Translations under genes and position numbers: made by a program
In this document: positions 42,089 to 45,613 of the stretch, piece by piece
Position numbering within the stretch: the stretch's first letter is position 1
Layout: each line of letters begins with the position of its first letter
The notes under the pieces: model-generated
Seen by the model: only the letters and a program-made list of their open reading frames with translations
Databases searched by the model: none
Told to the model about the DNA's origin: nothing
NCBI GenBank assembly: GCA_040275305.1
Contig: JBEOJY010000025.1
Location: 1-45,613, forward strand
Source: JBEOJY01 sp040275305
GTDB taxonomy: Bacteria > Pseudomonadota > Alphaproteobacteria > UBA9219
Length of the DNA stretch: 45,613 nucleotides
Direction of reading: 5' to 3'

Positions 42089-43330
42089 TCATCTTCCGAA
42101 CCCCGGAAGGTCCCGTAAATCTTGCGGCGATACGGCCATCGCCTTGAACAAGGTTCCCATCTGAGAAGAATCCGTCAAGCGGAGCAGGGCTGCGTCAATC
42201 TCCTTGGCCTGATCCGGCGTGGCGCGTTGCTTGAGTTGCGCGGCGCGGAGCCTGATCCCCATCGCTTCCAAAAACTCGCCTTGCGCCATGGCGCCATGCG
42301 CGGCCAATCCCTCTTTCCGAGAGACAACGGCCAACATGCCGAAATCCACATGCGCCGTAAGATCGACCGAACCGGGCGAACCAAGCACATTGGCGCGTTG
42401 ATGACGCGATATCGCCTGCAAGGTTGAAACGCCCGCCGGTTCCATCGCGCCATAATCAAGCGTCAGCGCCGCGCCGCCGTGCCGCGCAAGATGCTGCGCT
42501 AGATCGCGCATGATCCGCAACGCGGCAAAGGAAACCTCATAGACAGCGCCGGGCTTGGCGTCGCGCCTATCCTCCGGGATCAGCAAGGCATAAGCCGGAT
42601 CTGGCGCCGAAAGCATAAACAGGAAGCTATCTGCATCTTGCTTGTGATGAGCATAAGAAAATGGGACACCCGCCTTCGCGGGTGTGACGTCAGGCCCCAT
42701 GGGCATGTCGTGCCGAAATCCTGTCATGCCCGCGCAGGCGGGCATCCCATTCCCTTGTTGATTGTCCTTGCCAATGAACTCTTGACTTTTCGCTGTGCCA
42801 ACCAACCTTTCGCACCATCCCTGAAACCCCTTCTCGAATTGGCGGATCGGCAGCGCGTCGAAAAATTCGTTCGCGATGAAGATCGTCGGCACAGGCGGAC
42901 AATCCGCAAGACTGTCCACATGGCGCGGCGCATGTTCGGCCAGCGCCCGATTCTGCGCCTCGCGCAATGTCGCACTGCTTTCAAGCAGAACAAGATCCAT
43001 CGCGTCGTGAAAGCCCTTGACCTTGAGCGTCGCCCGCAGCGCGTCGCGCATCAGCGTCCCGCGTCCCGGCCCCAACTCCACCAGCGCGAAAGCCTTGGGC
43101 GCCCCCATGCCGCGCCAAACCTCCGCGCACCACACGCCGATCATCTCGCCGAACATCTGGCTGATTTCCGGCGCGGTGATGAAGTCCCCCGCGCGGCCCA
43201 ACGGATCGCCGTGGCGGTAATAGCCGTAATCAGGATGCTGAAGCGCAAGCTCCATATAGTCGGCGACGCTCAACGGCCCGCGCGTCGCAATTAAATCGCG
43301 GATGAGGGCTGTAAGAGCGTCTTCAGGCAT
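42089..43330 (-). CDS. SAM-dependent methyltransferase MidA/NDUFAF7-like with in-frame repeat insertion
   Basis: A 413-residue member of the MidA/NDUFAF7 (DUF185) family; in mitochondria this enzyme methylates an arginine of complex I. Conserved: YMELALQHPDYGYYRHGDPL, FITAPEISQMFGE, the SAM loop ALVELGPGRGTLMRD, FIANEFFDALPIRQF and ALTLDYGAM. Relatives are roughly 350-370 residues. The extra length lies at about residues 190-225, where a palindromic repeat (42655-42756) is translated in frame, giving GMPACAGMTGFRHDMP and VTPAKAGVPFSY. Its ATG overlaps the lgt stop by 8 bases and an MFS gene follows. Confidence 0.92.
   Translation of the reverse strand: MPEDALTALIRDLIATRGPLSVADYMELALQHPDYGYYRHGDPLGRAGDFITAPEISQMFGEMIGVWCAEVWRGMGAPKAFALVELGPGRGTLMRDALRATLKVKGFHDAMDLVLLESSATLREAQNRALAEHAPRHVDSLADCPPVPTIFIANEFFDALPIRQFEKGFQGWCERLVGTAKSQEFIGKDNQQGNGMPACAGMTGFRHDMPMGPDVTPAKAGVPFSYAHHKQDADSFLFMLSAPDPAYALLIPEDRRDAKPGAVYEVSFAALRIMRDLAQHLARHGGAALTLDYGAMEPAGVSTLQAISRHQRANVLGSPGSVDLTAHVDFGMLAVVSRKEGLAAHGAMAQGEFLEAMGIRLRAAQLKQRATPDQAKEIDAALLRLTDSSQMGTLFKAMAVSPQDLRDLPGFGR
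42655..42756. repeat. Palindromic repeat inserted in frame in midA
   Basis: Two inverted GC-rich stems (aaaatgggacacccgcc...gggtgtgacg and gtcatgcccgcgcaggcgggcatcccatt) match the interior of the MITE-like elements at 26070, 27479 and 32951, but without the CTAGCAGTC ends. It is a multiple of three within the frame and adds about 34 residues. This is the behaviour of Rickettsia-type palindromic elements. Confidence 0.8.
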
Positions 43331-44144
43331 GCAGCGCCTCTTTCTGCGCCCCGCGACGCATCGCGCGAACGATCAGAAATAATCCGAACGCCATCATCGG
43401 CAGGCACAACAACTGCCCCATCGTCGCCCCAGCATAAAGAAACCCAAGCTGCCTATCCGGCTCTCGGAAGAACTCGATCGAAAATCGAAACACGCCGTAC
43501 AACGACAGAAAGGCTCCCGAAAGCGCCCCGGATCGCTCCCGGATCGCGCGACTGCGCGACAAAGCGAACAATATAAGGAACAAGACTAATCCTTCAAGCC
43601 CGGCCTCATAAAGCTGGCTCGGATGGCGGGGCAGGGGGCCGCCATGCGGAAACGCCATTGCCAACGGAAAATCGTCTGTAACGACGCGACCGAACAACTC
43701 GCCATTGATGAAATTCGCCACGCGCCCGAATCCAAGCCCGATGGGAGTTGCGCAGGCCAACACGTCGGTCAAAGATAAAAACGGAATCTTTCTTTTTCGC
43801 GCGAAAAGGAACGCGGACAAAATCACGCCCAGCATCCCGCCGTGAAAAGACATCCCGCCATGCCAGAGTCTAAGAGCGTCCAGCGGATCGTCCAGATACA
43901 TATCGAAATTGTAGAACAGAACATACCCCAGCCGACCGCCAAGGATGGTCCCAATGACAGCCCATGTCAGGTAATCGTCGAACAGCTGCGGCGCAGGCCC
44001 AGCCGGATTGCGCTTCGCTAACGCCCTGCAATGGACCCAGCCGAGCAAAAATCCGGCCAGATAAGCCAAAGCGTACCACCGGATCGAAAGGGGGCCGATC
44101 GACAAAGCGACAGGATCGAAGGAAGGAAAAACCAGTCCAGACAT
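43323..44144 (-). CDS. lgt: Prolipoprotein diacylglyceryl transferase
   Basis: A 273-residue inner-membrane enzyme that adds diacylglycerol to the lipobox cysteine of prolipoproteins. The Lgt signature GFGRVANFINGELFGRVV is present with the essential Arg, along with IRWYALAYLAGFLLGW, GGRLGYVLFYN, WHGGMSFHGGMLGV and HPSQLYEAGLEG. About seven membrane helices. The start at 44144 is 9 bases after AGAGG; the upstream ATG at 44153 abuts that site. It is the first gene of the lgt-midA-MFS run. The downstream lipoprotein in this window (27884) is a likely substrate. Confidence 0.96.
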   Translation of the reverse strand: MSGLVFPSFDPVALSIGPLSIRWYALAYLAGFLLGWVHCRALAKRNPAGPAPQLFDDYLTWAVIGTILGGRLGYVLFYNFDMYLDDPLDALRLWHGGMSFHGGMLGVILSAFLFARKRKIPFLSLTDVLACATPIGLGFGRVANFINGELFGRVVTDDFPLAMAFPHGGPLPRHPSQLYEAGLEGLVLFLILFALSRSRAIRERSGALSGAFLSLYGVFRFSIEFFREPDRQLGFLYAGATMGQLLCLPMMAFGLFLIVRAMRRGAQKEALHA

Positions 44145-44240
44145 GAAAAACATCCTCTGCGCCTAGTGCATCTTGCGCCGCCGCGTGTTATAGCAGCTTC
44201 TTTATAGTAGTATACCCTGCGTCCGTAAAAACCCGAAAAA

Positions 44241-44370
44241 GCGGAAAGGGCGTCATTGCGAGGAGTGGCCCGCCGAAGGCGGGAAACGACGCGGCAATCC
44301 AGAGCAGCAAGAGCAGTCCTTGACGACTCTGAATTGCTTCGTCGCGATGCTCCACACATGACGGCCCTTG
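44241..44370. repeat. Palindromic 'gtcattgcgaggag' family repeat, copy 3
   Basis: Left ggaaagggcgtcattgcgag with cccgccgaaggcggg inside, and right cgcgatgctccacacatgacggcccttg. Internal gcaatccagagcagcaagagcagtc is almost identical to copy 1. It fills the gap between divergent lgt and ubiK; no gene is seen in 44154-44446. Confidence 0.75.
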
Positions 44371-44446
44371 AAATGCTTTTCAGTTTTTCACGGATACAGA
44401 GTATGCAAATCTCCACCGGCTTGCTTGAGGGTAGAAGGACACGACT

Positions 44447-44821
44447 ATGCCGATTTCTCGCGATGAACCTAAACTGATCGAAGACCTGATGACGATGGGG
44501 GGCAATCTTCTGGGGGCCGCGTTCGGCGCGCGTCACGAGTGGGGCGCGCAGGCCCGCGAGCGCATGGAAACGCTCGCGCATCGCCTCAACATCGTCAGTC
44601 GTGAAGAGTTCGAAGCGGCGAGGGAGATGATCGCGAAAGCCCGCGACATGCAGGAAGACCTCAACGAGCGGTTAAGCGTGATCGAATCGCGTCTGGGAAT
44701 AGCCGCGAATCGCAAGGGCAAGGAAAAAGCGCAAGCCGCCACAGGTAAACAAAAGACTAACGGAAAAACAATACGTTCATCTTCTGTTAAGAAAAACAAA
44801 CGCGCATCGACAAAGGCTTGA
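44447..44821 (+). CDS. ubiK: UbiK-family accessory factor
   Basis: A 124-residue protein of the UbiK/BMFP (YqiC) family, which assists ubiquinone assembly or membrane association. The helical core PKLIEDLMTMGGNLLGAAFG, ERMETLAHRLNIVSREEFEA and a coiled-coil AKARDMQEDLNERLSVIESRLG follow the family pattern. The last 35 residues are a lysine-rich tail (KGKEKAQAATGKQKTNGK, KKNKRASTKA). It is divergent from lgt, a common alphaproteobacterial order. Confidence 0.88.
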   Translation: MPISRDEPKLIEDLMTMGGNLLGAAFGARHEWGAQARERMETLAHRLNIVSREEFEAAREMIAKARDMQEDLNERLSVIESRLGIAANRKGKEKAQAATGKQKTNGKTIRSSSVKKNKRASTKA

Positions 44822-45017
44822 TACAGTATTATCTAGAAAAATCCATACTACCCGTTGAATATTTGTTTGCCGTAAGACTGCCTGAATATTCGTTTCGCTT
44901 GCGCTTATGTGACTCAAACATCACGCATGCTTGCAAGATAAAAGAGGCGAGCAGCGAAGACTTGCCGTGCATCGCGTCTTTCTGTAACGCAAAGGAGTTG
45001 TTTGTTTTTGGGGGTCG

Positions 45018-45523
45018 AAATGTCCTTCTCGCTTGCGCATGACCACGACCTAGCCTCTAACCCGCTCGATATCCTTGAAGATATCGTGACCGCGAACGAA
45101 TGGATGTTCGAGCGCGCCAACGACGACGAACTCATCGCGGAGCTTGCCGGGCGCTGGTGCCACTACCGCATGTTCTTCGTCTGGCAGCGCGAGATCGGGG
45201 CGCTCCAGTTTTCTTGCCAGTTCGACATGAAGGTTCCCGACGCCAAACGCGCGGAAGTGTACGAGCTTCTGATGATGCTCAACAGTCGCCTGTGGCTCGG
45301 CCACTTCGATCTGGAGATGCAGCAAGGCTCGCCTTTGTTCCGTTACACGGTGCTCACGCGCGGCGACCGTATGCCGAAGGTCGAAATCCTCGAAGACCTC
45401 GTCGAAATCGCCCTGACCGAATGCGAGAGATTCTACCCAGCCTTCCAGTTCGTCATCTGGGGCGGCAAGAAGCCGGGCGAAGCCGTCGCGGCTTCCATGA
45501 TCGAAGTCGCCGGACAGGCCTGA
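45018..45523 (+). CDS. YbjN domain-containing protein
   Basis: A 168-residue YbjN/type III chaperone-fold protein. Conserved stretches: NPLDILEDIVTANEWMFERA, ELIAELAGRWCHYRMFFVW, LQFSCQFDMKVPDAKRAEVYELLMMLN and LWLGHFDLEMQQGSPLFRY. Function in alphaproteobacteria is not established; E. coli YbjN influences motility and stress. The start at 45018 has GGGGG 6 bases upstream. In relatives proC usually follows; the window ends before it. Bases 44822-45017 show no gene. Confidence 0.88.
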
Positions 45524-45554
45524 TACACTTTCCAATTTATATCGGAACCACCAT

Positions 45555-45613
45555 AAGGGCGTCATTGCGAGGAGCCTTCTTCAGGCGACGACCTGTCCGC
45601 CATAGTTGCGCAG
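45555..45613. repeat. Truncated palindromic repeat at window edge
   Basis: taagggcgtcattgcgaggagccttcttcaggcgac matches the left half of the 36364 copy. The window ends inside it. Confidence 0.6.

Noticed and set aside
44153..44153. lgt start at the first ATG (44153)
   Set aside because: It abuts the AGAGG site; the ATG at 44144 has proper spacing.

Overview
The window looks like the chromosome of an alphaproteobacterium of uncertain order. The inference rests on gene content and order: lgt-midA beside ubiK and a YbjN protein, hslV-hslU, a split pntAA/pntAB/pntB, a MaoC-phosphotransacetylase fusion and a VPLPA-CTERM protein. Base composition is moderately GC-rich in the chromosome and more AT-rich between genes of the left island.

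Region 1 (about 143-8321) is a compact integrative island in the 3' end of a tRNA-Ala(GGC) gene. A 15-bp direct repeat (143-157 and 8307-8321) marks the ends, and paired TACCCCCA motifs with identical 12-bp spacing lie just inside both ends, as expected of integrase arm sites. The island carries an AlpA-like regulator, a decayed RHH/MobC-like fragment, a complete type II-C-like CRISPR set (cas9, cas1, cas2), a strong divergent tracrRNA candidate upstream of cas9, and a tyrosine recombinase. No repeat-spacer array is visible. A single 36-nt repeat-like unit after cas2 is perfectly complementary over 19 nt to the tracrRNA anti-repeat. cas2 and the integrase both show probable single-base indels near their ends.

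Region 2 (8.3-14.2 kb) is core chromosome: the MaoC/Pta fusion, tRNA-Gln, and the proton-translocating transhydrogenase genes with an extra Pro/Gln-rich membrane-protein gene between pntAA and pntAB.

Region 3 (14.2-21.1 kb) is a tightly coupled four-gene run (Hpt-REC-REC regulator, TPR/YaiO-type outer-membrane barrel, HEAT-repeat membrane protein, processive GT2 synthase). It faces a convergent polysaccharide deacetylase. Together they look like a synthase-dependent exopolysaccharide machine.

Region 4 (21.1-34.3 kb) is a mosaic: a cold-shock protein with a structured leader, a DEAD-box helicase, an unrecognised 600+ residue protein, tRNA-Arg, leuB lying between two inverted MITE-like elements, a proline-rich lipoprotein, and a Gtr-type glycosylation set (GT-C enzyme, GtrB-like, GtrA-like) with a third MITE copy between gtrB- and gtrA-like genes.

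Region 5 (33.6-45.6 kb) is core: a hydrolase, a cysteine desulfurase followed by an unusual HscB-like protein (zinc tetracysteine, lost HPD), hslVU, pmbA, a VPLPA-CTERM secreted protein, the lgt-midA-MFS operon, ubiK and a YbjN protein. Several palindromic repeat families are scattered here, one of them inserted in frame inside midA.
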